A stretch of DNA of 42,378 bases from Ruminococcus sp. (GTDB taxonomy: Bacteria; Bacillota; Clostridia; Oscillospirales; Ruminococcaceae), in the NCBI GenBank assembly GCA_017462565.1, contig JAFTQW010000044.1, positions 1 through 42,378 of the forward strand, written 5' to 3'. A model generated the notes under the pieces. It was not told the DNA's origin. It saw only the letters and a program-made list of their open reading frames with translations, and did no database searches. Of the stretch, positions 33,419 to 42,209 are shown one piece after another (position 1 is the stretch's first letter; each line of letters begins with the position of its first letter). Both the position numbers and the translations under genes were made by a program.

Positions 33419-33782
33419 AAAAGGAAAGCTTGGAGAAAGCAAGGTTTGTGAATATCTTGCGGAGCGTGGATATACGATTTTTGCAAGGAATTACCGAATT
33501 AAAGGCGGTGAAATTGATATAATTGCCGAAAACGGTGATTACATTGCTTTTGTAGAAGTGAAAACACGAAAGCCTGACAGCATGGTTTCCGGTTTTGAGG
33601 CTGTGGACAGGCGAAAAAGGGGTCTTATTATTAAAACTGCCGCTGATTATTGCTGTAAGCATCCGAATATTCTTCAACCCAGATTTGATGTCGCACAAGT
33701 CATCATGCAGGGAGATACGGTGCTCAGCATTGATTACATTATAAATGCCTTTGATACAACAGGCTATAAATTTATTTTCTGA
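33402..33782 (+). CDS. yraN: YraN/UPF0102-family endonuclease-like protein
   Basis: The 126-residue protein has the UPF0102 pattern: KGKLGESKVCEYLAERGYTI, then NYRIKGGEIDIIAENGDYIA, then FVEVKTRKPDSM. The GEIDII and VEVK residues form a PD-(D/E)XK-like site resembling Holliday junction resolvases. The function is not firmly established, but a DNA-processing role is likely. It sits directly behind rnhB, as in many Firmicutes, with a 17-nt overlap. The ribosome binding site TTGAGGAAATT lies within rnhB. Confidence 0.9.
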   Translation: MITKSEKGKLGESKVCEYLAERGYTIFARNYRIKGGEIDIIAENGDYIAFVEVKTRKPDSMVSGFEAVDRRKRGLIIKTAADYCCKHPNILQPRFDVAQVIMQGDTVLSIDYIINAFDTTGYKFIF

Positions 33783-33793
33783 AAGGTGATATT

Positions 33794-35287
33794 ATGTTTT
33801 ATAACAGCACAAGAAACAGCAATGTTAAGGTTAGCAGCGCTGAAGCTATTACTCAGGGAATTTCTGCTGACGGAGGACTTTTCGTTCCGGAAAGTATTCC
33901 TGAGCTGTCGCTTGATGAAATAAAAGCTGTCGGTGTGATGAAATATGCTGACAGGGCCGCATTCGTCTTTTCAAAATATCTCACTGATTTTACCGACGCT
34001 GAGATTCATTACTGTACAGATAATGCGTATTCGACTAAAAACTTTGAAACCGAAGGCATTGCCGAGCTTGCGCATCTTTTCGACAGAACTTATATGCTCG
34101 AACTCTGGCATGGTCCGACCTGTGCATTCAAGGATATGGCTCTCCAGATCCTGCCTTATTTCCTTACGACTTCTGCAAAGAAGATCAACCTTGATAAGAA
34201 AATCGTAATTCTTGTTGCCACATCAGGAGATACAGGAAAGGCTGCTCTTGAGGGATTCAGGGACGTTGAGGGAACTTCAATTCTCGTATTCTATCCGGAG
34301 GACGGCGTTAGTCCGATGCAGAAGCGTCAGATGAAAACTCAGGAGGGTGAAAACGTCGGAGTATGTGCTATTAAAGGTAACTTTGACGACTGTCAGAACG
34401 GAGTTAAGGCTATTTTCACCAACGAAGAGGTAAAGGCTCAGCTTGATGCAAACGGACTTATGTTTTCAAGCGCAAACTCGATAAACTGGGGACGTCTTGT
34501 TCCGCAGATCGTTTACTATATTTCTTCATATGCAGAACTTGTTAAGGACGGTGAGATCGCTCTTGGAGAGAAGATAAACATTGTCGTTCCGACCGGAAAC
34601 TTCGGAAATATTCTTGCAGCTTATTACGCAAAGCATATGGGAGTTCCGGTAAATAAGCTTATTTGCGCTTCAAATGTCAACAATGTGCTCACAGACTTCA
34701 TAAATACCGGAGTTTACGACAGAAACCGTCAGTTTTATTCAACAGTTTCTCCTTCAATGGATATCCTTATTTCAAGCAATCTTGAAAGACTGCTATATCT
34801 GATGACAGACAAGAACGATGCTGTTATAAGAGAATGGTTCGGCAAGCTTGCTTCCGAGGGCAAATATGAAGTAAGCGGCGATGTTAAGGCTAAGCTTCAG
34901 GAAGAATTCTGTGCCGGATTCTGCGACGATGAACAGACTAAGGAAGCTATTCACGCAGTTTATGAGAAGTATTCATACACCTGTGATACTCATACGGCAG
35001 TCGCTTTAAAGGTTTACAATGATTACAAGGCTGCAACAGGCGATACAACGAAAACCGTTATCGCCTCAACGGCAAGTCCTTATAAGTTCAGCGCTGCTGT
35101 TCTCGAAGCTCTTGAAGGAAAAGTCTCGGATATCGACGAATACGACAAGGTCGACCGAATTGCTGAGCTTTCAAAGATGCCTGTTCCGTCGGCTCTTGCT
35201 GATCTTAAAAATAAGCCGGAACGCTTTAACGATGTTATCGATAAGGCTGACCAGAAGAACTATGTTCTGAAAACATTGGGAATCTGA
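33794..35287 (+). CDS. thrC: Threonine synthase
   Basis: This pyridoxal-phosphate enzyme turns O-phosphohomoserine into threonine. The 497-residue protein belongs to the longer fungal/gamma-proteobacterial-like class, and has the N-terminal MFYNSTRNSNVKVSSAEAIT and ADGGLFVPESIPELSLDEI. The PLP lysine is in GPTCAFKDMALQILPYFL (about residue 112), followed by the phosphate-binding TSGDTGKAALEGF, then FSSANSINWGRLVPQIVYY and PTGNFGNILAAYYAKHMGVP. The ribosome binding site is GAAAGGTG. No homoserine kinase or dehydrogenase genes are nearby, so the pathway is dispersed. The metallophosphoesterase gene starts 3 nt after its stop and is probably co-transcribed. Confidence 0.94.
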   Translation: MFYNSTRNSNVKVSSAEAITQGISADGGLFVPESIPELSLDEIKAVGVMKYADRAAFVFSKYLTDFTDAEIHYCTDNAYSTKNFETEGIAELAHLFDRTYMLELWHGPTCAFKDMALQILPYFLTTSAKKINLDKKIVILVATSGDTGKAALEGFRDVEGTSILVFYPEDGVSPMQKRQMKTQEGENVGVCAIKGNFDDCQNGVKAIFTNEEVKAQLDANGLMFSSANSINWGRLVPQIVYYISSYAELVKDGEIALGEKINIVVPTGNFGNILAAYYAKHMGVPVNKLICASNVNNVLTDFINTGVYDRNRQFYSTVSPSMDILISSNLERLLYLMTDKNDAVIREWFGKLASEGKYEVSGDVKAKLQEEFCAGFCDDEQTKEAIHAVYEKYSYTCDTHTAVALKVYNDYKAATGDTTKTVIASTASPYKFSAAVLEALEGKVSDIDEYDKVDRIAELSKMPVPSALADLKNKPERFNDVIDKADQKNYVLKTLGI

Positions 35288-35290
35288 TTC

Positions 35291-35983
35291 ATGAGCCTTT
35301 ACGTTATCGGCGATCTGCACCTCTGTTTCAGTGTGCCTGATAAAACTATGAGCATTTTTGCAGGCTGGCAGGATTATCAGGAACGTATTGAACAGAACTG
35401 GCATGAAAAAATCACGGATGAGGATACAGTCGTGCTTGCGGGAGATATTTCTTGGGGAATGTCTTTGCAGCAGGCTGCTCCGGATTTCCATTTTATAAAC
35501 AGTCTTGCCGGAAAAAAAATTATCATAAAAGGAAACCACGATTACTGGTGGACTACCAAAAAGAAAATGGATGATTTTCTTTTGGCGGAGGGCTGTGATA
35601 CGATAAAAATTCTGCATAATAATCATTATGCTTATGAAAATTACGGAATCTGCGGAACTCGCGGGTGGGTGAATATGCCGGGAGAAACTCAGGATGAAAA
35701 GGTGCTCAGAAGAGAGGTTCAGCGGCTCGAAGCGTCAATTCAGTCGGCTCTTAAAGAAAATCTCGAACCTATAGTTTTTATGCATTATCCACCGATTTTC
35801 GCATCCAATTTTAATTACGACATTCTTGAAGTTCTTTATCGCTATAAAATCAAGGACTGCTATTACGGGCATATTCATGGACGTTCTGCTCATGAACTTT
35901 GCATTACAAATACATATGACGACATAAATTTTCATCTTATTGCCGGTGATTATTTACAATTTATTCCAGAAAAAGTTGCTTGA
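35291..35983 (+). CDS. Calcineurin-like metallophosphoesterase
   Basis: The 230-residue cytosolic protein has all five metallophosphoesterase motifs: IGDLHLCF at the start (Asp, His), LAGDISWGMSL (Asp), IIIKGNHDYWW (Asn-His-Asp), FMHYPPIF (His) and YYGHIHGRSAHE (His-x-His). It therefore binds two metals and cleaves a phosphomono- or diester. The YWWTTKKKMDDFL segment after GNHDY is characteristic of a Firmicutes subfamily of unknown substrate. It starts 3 nt behind thrC. A functional link to threonine synthesis is not evident. Confidence 0.9.
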   Translation: MSLYVIGDLHLCFSVPDKTMSIFAGWQDYQERIEQNWHEKITDEDTVVLAGDISWGMSLQQAAPDFHFINSLAGKKIIIKGNHDYWWTTKKKMDDFLLAEGCDTIKILHNNHYAYENYGICGTRGWVNMPGETQDEKVLRREVQRLEASIQSALKENLEPIVFMHYPPIFASNFNYDILEVLYRYKIKDCYYGHIHGRSAHELCITNTYDDINFHLIAGDYLQFIPEKVA

Positions 35984-36035
35984 TTTGTTGAAAATGCAGA
36001 AGTATTGATTTTTAGTAGAAAAATAAAATGAAATG

Positions 36036-36044
36036 TGGTATAAT
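36036..36044 (+). promoter_or_regulatory. Extended -10 promoter for tig
   Basis: TGGTATAAT (36036-36044) is an extended -10 element 46 nt before the tig start. No good -35 sequence is seen at 17 nt. Confidence 0.6.
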
Positions 36045-36090
36045 ATACCAAGTATGCTACATAAATAATCTGATGGAGGATATATAAATC

Positions 36091-37407
36091 ATGAGTTTAA
36101 AATCATCAACTAAAACAGACGTAAATACTACAGAGTTAGTTCTCACAATCGACGCTGAAACATTTGAGGCTGCTGTTGAACAGGAGTATCAGCGCCAGAA
36201 GAAAAACATTCAGATCAAGGGATTCAGAAAGGGAAAGGTTTCAAGAAAGCTTGCTGAAAAGGAATTCGGCGAAGGCGCTTTCTATGAGGGAGCTGTAAAC
36301 GCCCTTATCGGACCGGAGATCGACGCTGCTGTAAGAGAAACAGGTCTTGTTCTCGTTGACAGACCTAATGTCGAGGTTACAACTCTCGATAAGAATGAAG
36401 GCGTTGAATTCAAGGCTGTCTGCATCACAAAGCCTGAAATTGAGATCGCTGATTATAAGGGCATCAAGGCTGCCAAGAAGGTTCAGGAAATCACAGAAGA
36501 AGATATAGACAAGCAGATCGAAATGATCAGAAAGAAGAATGCTCGGATCGTTTCTGTTGACGACAGAGCAGCTCAGCTTGACGATGAAGTTATTATTGAT
36601 TTTGAAGGCTTCTTCGGCGACGAAGCTTTTGAAGGCGGCAAGGGTGAGGATCATCCGCTTCGTCTCGGTAGCGGTCAGTTTATCCCGGGATTTGAGGATC
36701 AGATCGTTGGTCATAATATCGGCGATGAATTTGATGTTGTTGTAACTTTCCCGGAAGATTATCAGATGACTGATTATGCCGGAAAGGAAGCTACTTTCAA
36801 GACAAAGCTCAAGGCTATCAGCTACGAAGAGCTTCCTGAGATTAACGATGATCTCATCAAGGACGCTACTGAATTTGATTCTGTTGAGGAATACAGAAAG
36901 GATATCAGAGAAAAGCTTGAAGAATCTGCTGTTAATCAGGCAGAGACATCTTTCGAGAATTCTATCATGAATGCTCTTATCGAAAAGGTTGATTCCCCTA
37001 TTCCGAATTGTATGTACGAGCAGAGAATAGACGCTCTTATGCGCAGCTTTGACCAGCAGCTCCGTCAGCAGGGTATGGACATGAATCTTTACTTCCAGTA
37101 TACTGGTATGGATGCTGATTCATTCAGAGATACTTACAGAGAAAGAGCCGAAAGCGAAGTTAAGCTCAGACTTGCTCTTGAAAAGATTGCAGAGCTTGAA
37201 AATATCGAGGTTTCTGAGGAAGAAATTAACGCAGGTCTTGCTGAAATCGCTGCTGCAAATAATATGGATGTTGAAATGGTTAAGAGATTTATTCCGGTTG
37301 GCGATTACACAACTGATCTCAAGGTTCAGAAGGCTGTTGAGCTTGTTAAGGAAAATGCTGTTGTTGACAATTCTGTTGCAGCAGAAGAGGCTTCAGACGC
37401 TGAATAA
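36091..37407 (+). CDS. tig: Trigger factor
   Basis: Trigger factor is the ribosome-bound chaperone and prolyl isomerase that receives nascent chains at the exit tunnel. The 438-residue protein has the N-terminal ribosome-binding domain with the signature IKGFRKGKVSRKLAEKEFG (the usual GFRxGKxP with Ser for Pro). The central FKBP domain (about 160-245) has DEVIIDFEGFFGDEAFEGG, PLRLGSGQFIPGFEDQIVG and VTFPEDYQ. A long helical C-terminal chaperone domain ends in an acidic Ala/Glu-rich tail. Ribosome binding site GATGGAGGATA. It heads the tig-clpP-clpX order common in bacteria. Codon use suggests high expression. Confidence 0.95.
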   Translation: MSLKSSTKTDVNTTELVLTIDAETFEAAVEQEYQRQKKNIQIKGFRKGKVSRKLAEKEFGEGAFYEGAVNALIGPEIDAAVRETGLVLVDRPNVEVTTLDKNEGVEFKAVCITKPEIEIADYKGIKAAKKVQEITEEDIDKQIEMIRKKNARIVSVDDRAAQLDDEVIIDFEGFFGDEAFEGGKGEDHPLRLGSGQFIPGFEDQIVGHNIGDEFDVVVTFPEDYQMTDYAGKEATFKTKLKAISYEELPEINDDLIKDATEFDSVEEYRKDIREKLEESAVNQAETSFENSIMNALIEKVDSPIPNCMYEQRIDALMRSFDQQLRQQGMDMNLYFQYTGMDADSFRDTYRERAESEVKLRLALEKIAELENIEVSEEEINAGLAEIAAANNMDVEMVKRFIPVGDYTTDLKVQKAVELVKENAVVDNSVAAEEASDAE

Positions 37408-37449
37408 TTAATTTTCGACATTATTGAACATAATATAATGTAATGTTAT

Positions 37450-37477
37450 TTGTCCCACAGCTTTATTTGTGGGACAA
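37450..37477 (+). terminator. Hairpin between tig and clpP
   Basis: TTGTCCCACA (37450-37459) pairs perfectly with TGTGGGACAA (37468-37477), 8-nt loop, followed by GTATTTT. It may be a weak terminator or attenuator, or an mRNA processing signal. The clpP ribosome binding site begins 13 nt later. Confidence 0.5.
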
Positions 37478-37503
37478 GTATTTTAAGAAAGGGCGATGAA
37501 TTT

Positions 37504-38094
37504 ATGAGCAGTTTTGTACCTTACGTCGTAGAGCAGACAAGCAGAGGAGAAAGATCGTATGATATTTTTTCCCGTCTTCTTAACGACAGAATCATTATGC
37601 TTTCAGATCAGGTAAACGATGCAACGGCAAGCCTTGTTGTTGCTCAGCTTCTTTATCTCGAAAGTCAGGACACGGAAAAGGATATTTCGCTTTATATCAA
37701 CAGTCCCGGCGGCTCTATAACTTCCGGTATGGCGATCTATGATACAATGCAGTATATAAAGTGTGATGTTTCGACAATTTGTATCGGTATGGCTGCTTCA
37801 ATGGGAGCATTTCTCCTTGCAGCCGGAACAAAGGGAAAGCGTATTGCTCTTCCGAACAGCGAAATTATGATTCATCAGCCGCTTATTTCAGGCGGACTTT
37901 CAGGGCAGTGTACCGATATAAAAATTCAGTCGGATCACCTTGTAAGAATTCGTCAGAAAATGAACGAAATGCTTGCCGCTAATACGGGAAAACCGCTTGA
38001 ACAGGTTCAGGCAGATACTGAGCGTGATAATTATATGACAGCTCAGGAGGCTCTTGAATACGGTCTTATTGATAAGGTTATCGAAAAAAGGTAG
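37504..38094 (+). CDS. clpP: ATP-dependent Clp protease proteolytic subunit
   Basis: ClpP forms the 14-subunit serine protease chamber fed by ClpX or ClpC. The 196-residue product begins [20 protein letters not shown], the usual mature-like N-terminus. It contains [20 protein letters not shown], the catalytic Ser in [20 protein letters not shown] (near residue 98), His in [12 protein letters not shown] (near 123) and the Asp in [18 protein letters not shown]. The start at 37504 follows AAGAAAGGGCGATGAATTT; an upstream in-frame ATG at 37450 would start within the hairpin. clpX follows after 9 nt, so one protease complex is encoded together. Confidence 0.96.
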   Translation: MSSFVPYVVEQTSRGERSYDIFSRLLNDRIIMLSDQVNDATASLVVAQLLYLESQDTEKDISLYINSPGGSITSGMAIYDTMQYIKCDVSTICIGMAASMGAFLLAAGTKGKRIALPNSEIMIHQPLISGGLSGQCTDIKIQSDHLVRIRQKMNEMLAANTGKPLEQVQADTERDNYMTAQEALEYGLIDKVIEKR

Positions 38095-38103
38095 GTTATG
38101 TAA

Positions 38104-39411
38104 ATGGCTGAAACATTTAAGTCATGCAGCTTTTGCGGCAAGGGTGAAAATAAGGTTCATAGTATGTTTTCCGCCGGAACGTCTAATATATGTGATGAAT
38201 GCGTGTGCTACTGCTACGAAATGCTTTTCGGTCCGGGCTATTCCAAGGCTCAGAAAAAAGCTGGAAAACGTCAGGAATTGCAGCCGCTTTCTTCAATGAA
38301 GCTTCTTAAACCGATGGAGATAAAAACCTTTCTCGATGAGTATGTCATAGGACAGGATGAAGCTAAAATTGCTCTTTCTGTTGCGGTTTACAATCATTAT
38401 AAGCGTATTCTCACTCAGGAAGAACAGGAAGCGAAGGAGAAGGAACAGGGTAAGAAAAATATTGACGATGTTGAGATTCAGAAAAGCAACGTGCTTCTTC
38501 TCGGACCGACAGGCGTTGGTAAAACATTTCTTGCTCAGACATTAGCTAAGCTGCTTAACGTTCCTTTTGCAATTGCGGATGCTACAACTATTACGGAAGC
38601 CGGATATGTCGGCGATGATGTTGAAAACGTTCTTCTCAGACTTATTCAGGCGGCAGATTACGATATAAAGGCTGCGGAACGTGGAATCATATATATTGAT
38701 GAGATCGACAAAATTGCAAGAAAGTCCGAAAATACATCTCTTACCCGTGATGTAAGCGGAGAGGGAGTTCAGCAGGCTCTGCTCAAAATTATTGAGGGAA
38801 CTGTTTCAAACGTTCCTCCCCAAGGCGGAAGAAAACATCCGAATCAGGAAGTTATTCAGATAAACACCAAAAATATTCTCTTTATTTGCGGCGGAGCTTT
38901 CGACGGTCTGGAAAGACAGATTCAGAGGCGTATCGGAAAAGCTCCTATCGGATTCGGCGGCGAGATAAAGTCGAAGCAGGAGGAAAGAGATAATATATTT
39001 AAAAAGGTTATCCCGAAGGATCTTGTTAAATTCGGCATGGTTCCGGAATTTGTCGGCAGACTTCCTGTTATAACCGTTCTTGAAGAGCTTGATGAAGATT
39101 CCCTTGTAAGAATTCTTACAGAGCCGAGAAACGCTCTGCTTAAACAGTATAGAAAACTGTTTGAGTATGATGATATCGAGCTTGAGATCGAGGATGCTGC
39201 TCTTACTGAAATAGCTCGCAAGGCTCTTGCCCAAAAAACAGGAGCAAGAGGTTTAAGAGGGATTCTTGAGGGAATCCTGATGAAAACTATGTATACCGTT
39301 CCGTCGGACGGAAGCATCGCCAAGGTTACTGTAACGGCTGAATCTGTAACGAGCGAACGCGAGCCTACTCTTACCAACAGAAGAAATAAGGTTGTATCTT
39401 TTTCTGAATAA
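38104..39411 (+). CDS. clpX: ATP-dependent Clp protease ATP-binding subunit ClpX
   Basis: ClpX is the AAA+ unfoldase that delivers tagged proteins to ClpP. The 435-residue protein has the N-terminal four-Cys zinc finger ([20 protein letters not shown] then ICDECV), Walker [15 protein letters not shown] (about 134-147), Walker [15 protein letters not shown] (about 199-212), the pore-loop GYVG motif in [13 protein letters not shown], and sensor regions [12 protein letters not shown] and [13 protein letters not shown]. The ClpP-contacting IGF loop is conserved ([10 protein letters not shown]). Ribosome binding site: AGGTTATGTAA. A strong terminator follows the gene. Confidence 0.96.
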   Translation: MAETFKSCSFCGKGENKVHSMFSAGTSNICDECVCYCYEMLFGPGYSKAQKKAGKRQELQPLSSMKLLKPMEIKTFLDEYVIGQDEAKIALSVAVYNHYKRILTQEEQEAKEKEQGKKNIDDVEIQKSNVLLLGPTGVGKTFLAQTLAKLLNVPFAIADATTITEAGYVGDDVENVLLRLIQAADYDIKAAERGIIYIDEIDKIARKSENTSLTRDVSGEGVQQALLKIIEGTVSNVPPQGGRKHPNQEVIQINTKNILFICGGAFDGLERQIQRRIGKAPIGFGGEIKSKQEERDNIFKKVIPKDLVKFGMVPEFVGRLPVITVLEELDEDSLVRILTEPRNALLKQYRKLFEYDDIELEIEDAALTEIARKALAQKTGARGLRGILEGILMKTMYTVPSDGSIAKVTVTAESVTSEREPTLTNRRNKVVSFSE

Positions 39412-39416
39412 AATAA

Positions 39417-39452
39417 GGACTCTGTACCCGAAGGTACAGAGTCCATTTTTTT
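39417..39452 (+). terminator. Strong intrinsic terminator after clpX
   Basis: GGACTCTGTACC (39417-39428), loop CGAA, GGTACAGAGTCC (39433-39444), then ATTTTTTT. It ends tig-clpP-clpX and may also serve the minus-strand small gene whose stop is at 39466. Confidence 0.85.
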
Positions 39453-39465
39453 GGCTTAGCTCAGA

Positions 39466-39615
39466 TTAGCATCCACAACCGTTGTTGTTGCAGCCGCAGC
39501 CACAGTCGTTATCATTGTTGCATCCGCATCCGCAGCCGGAGAAGAGGATAATGAAAAGAAGAACAACGAGAATGATGCACCAGCAGTTATTTCCACCAAA
39601 ATTTGAATTACACAT
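39466..39615 (-). CDS. 49-residue Cys/Gly/Asn-rich single-pass membrane peptide
   Basis: The product begins MCNSNFGGNNCWC. A hydrophobic helix IILVVLLFIILF (about residues 14-25) follows, then a low-complexity tail of CGCGCNN repeats containing most of its eleven or so Cys. The ribosome binding site AAGGAGTG, 7 nt before the ATG at 39615, supports this start over a longer one that would add a basic segment. I know no exact family. The layout, a glycine-rich stretch next to one hydrophobic helix, recalls YjcZ-type small proteins of spore formers, but the Cys-rich tail is different. It might bind metal or cross-link in a coat or envelope; both are guesses. Confidence 0.65.
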   Translation of the reverse strand: MCNSNFGGNNCWCIILVVLLFIILFSGCGCGCNNDNDCGCGCNNNGCGC

Positions 39616-39812
39616 AAAAGAACACTCCTTAAAAAAGATGTATTTGAAACGCTTTTGTCTGCGTTTCATATTACATAGTATGCTATAGCAAAAAAAGTGT
39701 TACAAAAATTTTTCGCCTTATTGTTTTCGACCGTTATCGCATGGATTTAGTGGCATAATATGTAAGGAACATTTTAAAGATAAACTCACCATAAATAACG
39801 GAGGAGAACAAA

Positions 39813-42155
39813 ATGATAAATACAGATAAGTTTACCAAAAAAGCGGTAAAGATAATTGACGGAGCTGTAACAGCAGCGTCAGAGCTGGGTCATACTTATA
39901 TAGGAAGCGAGCATATTCTGCTTTCCATGGCTTGTGAGGGTTCTTCAAAAGCCGCTGATATTCTTATTGAAAACGGTGCAGCATATGATGAACTCAGACT
40001 TGAAATAATCAATCTTGTGGGACAGGGCTCGCCCTCTATACTGAATCAGCGTTATTTTACAACAGCTGCAAGACGAATTCTTGAAATATCTTACTCAATT
40101 GCTTTGAGCGAAAGAAAGAAACAAGCTGCTCCGGAGCATATTCTTGCCGCAATGATAAAAGAGTCCTCATGCAGCGCCTGTACCATAATAAAAAAAGCAG
40201 GAGGAAACCTTGCCGGTATTTGCGATGGACTGAATATTATTGGTTCCTCTTCGCTTCAATCCGAGCTTTATGATTCAATAAAGCCTAAAGTCTCTCATCT
40301 TCCCAATTTGTTCCGATACGGAAAAAACATAACAGATATTGCAATAATTAAAAAGAATGATCCGCTTATCGGAAGAAACCGTGAGATTGAGCGTGTTATG
40401 CAGGTTCTTGCGAGAAGGACGAAAAATAATCCATGTCTTATAGGTGAAGCGGGAGTTGGAAAAACAGCGATAGTCGAGGGCGTTGCAGAGCTTTTTGTGC
40501 GCAATCTTGTTCCTGATTCACTGAAAAACAGATTTATTTTCGCTCTCGATTTTACAGCTCTCTTATCAGGAGCAAAATATAGGGGAGATTTTGAAGAACG
40601 TGTAAAATCATGTATTGAAGAGGCGGTAAATGCCGGAAATATCATACTTTTTATTGATGAGATACACACAATAGTCGGCGCAGGAGCTGCTGAGGGAGCG
40701 ATCGACGCTGCAAATATAATGAAACCACGTCTTGCAAGAGGTGAGCTTCAGATAATCGGCGCAACAACTTTTGACGAGTACAAAAAAACAATCGAAAAAG
40801 ACGCTGCTCTTGAACGCAGATTTCAGCCTGTTCAGATAAGCGAACCGGATAAAAAGAGCTGCATTCAGATAATCAAGGGACTTAAAAGCAATTACGAATC
40901 CTTTCACGATGTTGAAATAAGCAGCGAAATTGCCGAACTTGCTGTGGATATGTCCATGCGTTATATCTCCGACCGTTTTTTGCCGGATAAAGCGATAGAC
41001 ATTCTTGACGAGGCTTGCGCTTGTGCAAAAATACGTCATAATTCCGGAGTCTGCGTTAAAGATTCGGAATATATAAAATTAGACGGAAAAAATGTAAACC
41101 TGAATACGATCGGCAAGGTTATAAACGGAAAGGCAAGGGCAGAAGTTTCGGAGGATGATATAATTTCAGTTATATCGCTGAGAACTGGTATCCCTCTTAA
41201 TAAAATCACCGTCGAGGAGGCAAAACAGCTTAGTTTGCTTGAAAGCCGTCTTTCAGAGCGCATAATAGGTCATCAATATGCTGTAAGCAAGGTGGTAAAC
41301 GCTATATGTCGTGCAAAATCAGGTCTTAAAGATACGAGCAGACCAACGGCTTCTTTTATGTTTGCCGGACCTACAGGCGTTGGAAAAACAGAGCTTGCAA
41401 AAGCTCTTGCGGAATGTCTTTTCAATTCTGAAAGTAATCTTATCCGCATTGATATGTCGGAATATATGGAGAAGCATTCAGTCTCAAAGCTTATCGGAGC
41501 GCCTCCCGGATATACGGGTTATGATGACAGCGGAAGCAATCTTTGTGAAAGGGTAAGAAGAAACCCATATTCGCTTATTCTTTTTGATGAGATCGAGAAA
41601 GCCGATATTGAGGTTCTGAACATTCTCCTACAAATCCTTGACGATGGCATTTTAACTGATTCTTCGATGCGGAGGGTAAGCTTCAGGAACTGTATAATCA
41701 TAATGACAACTAATGTCGGCGCTGATTCTATCGCCAACAGAGCTTCGCTCGGATTTTCTGAAAGCGGTGATAAAGCTGTTGAGGAACGTGTTTTGTCGGT
41801 TGTCAGAAGACATTTTACTCCGGAGTTTATAAACAGAATAGATGAAATGGTTGTATTTCGTTCTCTGGAAAAGGATGATCTATTGCAGATCAGCAGAATT
41901 GCACTTGAAAATCTGAAAAAACGTGCTATGAGTCTTGGAATTGAACTCAGCTATTCGCCGAAAGTTATTGAAGCCGTTGCTAAAGTTAAGGAAACTGAAA
42001 AATATGGCGCACGTCCTATAAAAAGACGTGTTACAGAGCTTATTGAAAACAAGCTTGCACAGATGATAGTAAGTTCTGATATACGTAAGGGCGAAAAGGT
42101 TCGTGTTGATATGACAGATGATCAGATAAGTATTGTTAAGAGCGTTGTTGTCTGA
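39813..42155 (+). CDS. ClpC-like AAA+ unfoldase without the M-domain
   Basis: This is an Hsp100 unfoldase that should feed ClpP. The 780-residue protein has a double Clp_N domain (about 1-145); Glu33 and Glu108 match the phosphoarginine-binding Glu of Bacillus ClpC. AAA domain 1 has GEAGVGKTA, ILFIDEIHTIVGAG and KYRGDFEERV. AAA domain 2 has [40 protein letters not shown] and RVRRNP. The ClpP loop is SLGFSESG (LGF). Between DILDEACACAKIRH and SEDDIISVIS there are only about 45 residues, without the coiled-coil M-domain that ClpC uses for control by MecA or McsB, and there is no UVR motif. No ctsR or mcsAB genes are adjacent. The ribosome binding site is ACGGAGGAGAACAAA. It could also be called ClpA-like. 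Confidence 0.88.
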   Translation: MINTDKFTKKAVKIIDGAVTAASELGHTYIGSEHILLSMACEGSSKAADILIENGAAYDELRLEIINLVGQGSPSILNQRYFTTAARRILEISYSIALSERKKQAAPEHILAAMIKESSCSACTIIKKAGGNLAGICDGLNIIGSSSLQSELYDSIKPKVSHLPNLFRYGKNITDIAIIKKNDPLIGRNREIERVMQVLARRTKNNPCLIGEAGVGKTAIVEGVAELFVRNLVPDSLKNRFIFALDFTALLSGAKYRGDFEERVKSCIEEAVNAGNIILFIDEIHTIVGAGAAEGAIDAANIMKPRLARGELQIIGATTFDEYKKTIEKDAALERRFQPVQISEPDKKSCIQIIKGLKSNYESFHDVEISSEIAELAVDMSMRYISDRFLPDKAIDILDEACACAKIRHNSGVCVKDSEYIKLDGKNVNLNTIGKVINGKARAEVSEDDIISVISLRTGIPLNKITVEEAKQLSLLESRLSERIIGHQYAVSKVVNAICRAKSGLKDTSRPTASFMFAGPTGVGKTELAKALAECLFNSESNLIRIDMSEYMEKHSVSKLIGAPPGYTGYDDSGSNLCERVRRNPYSLILFDEIEKADIEVLNILLQILDDGILTDSSMRRVSFRNCIIIMTTNVGADSIANRASLGFSESGDKAVEERVLSVVRRHFTPEFINRIDEMVVFRSLEKDDLLQISRIALENLKKRAMSLGIELSYSPKVIEAVAKVKETEKYGARPIKRRVTELIENKLAQMIVSSDIRKGEKVRVDMTDDQISIVKSVVV

Positions 42156-42209
42156 AAACATTCAAATCATTTTCACGGCAACAGTATTTACTTTTTATGT
42201 TAATTATAA

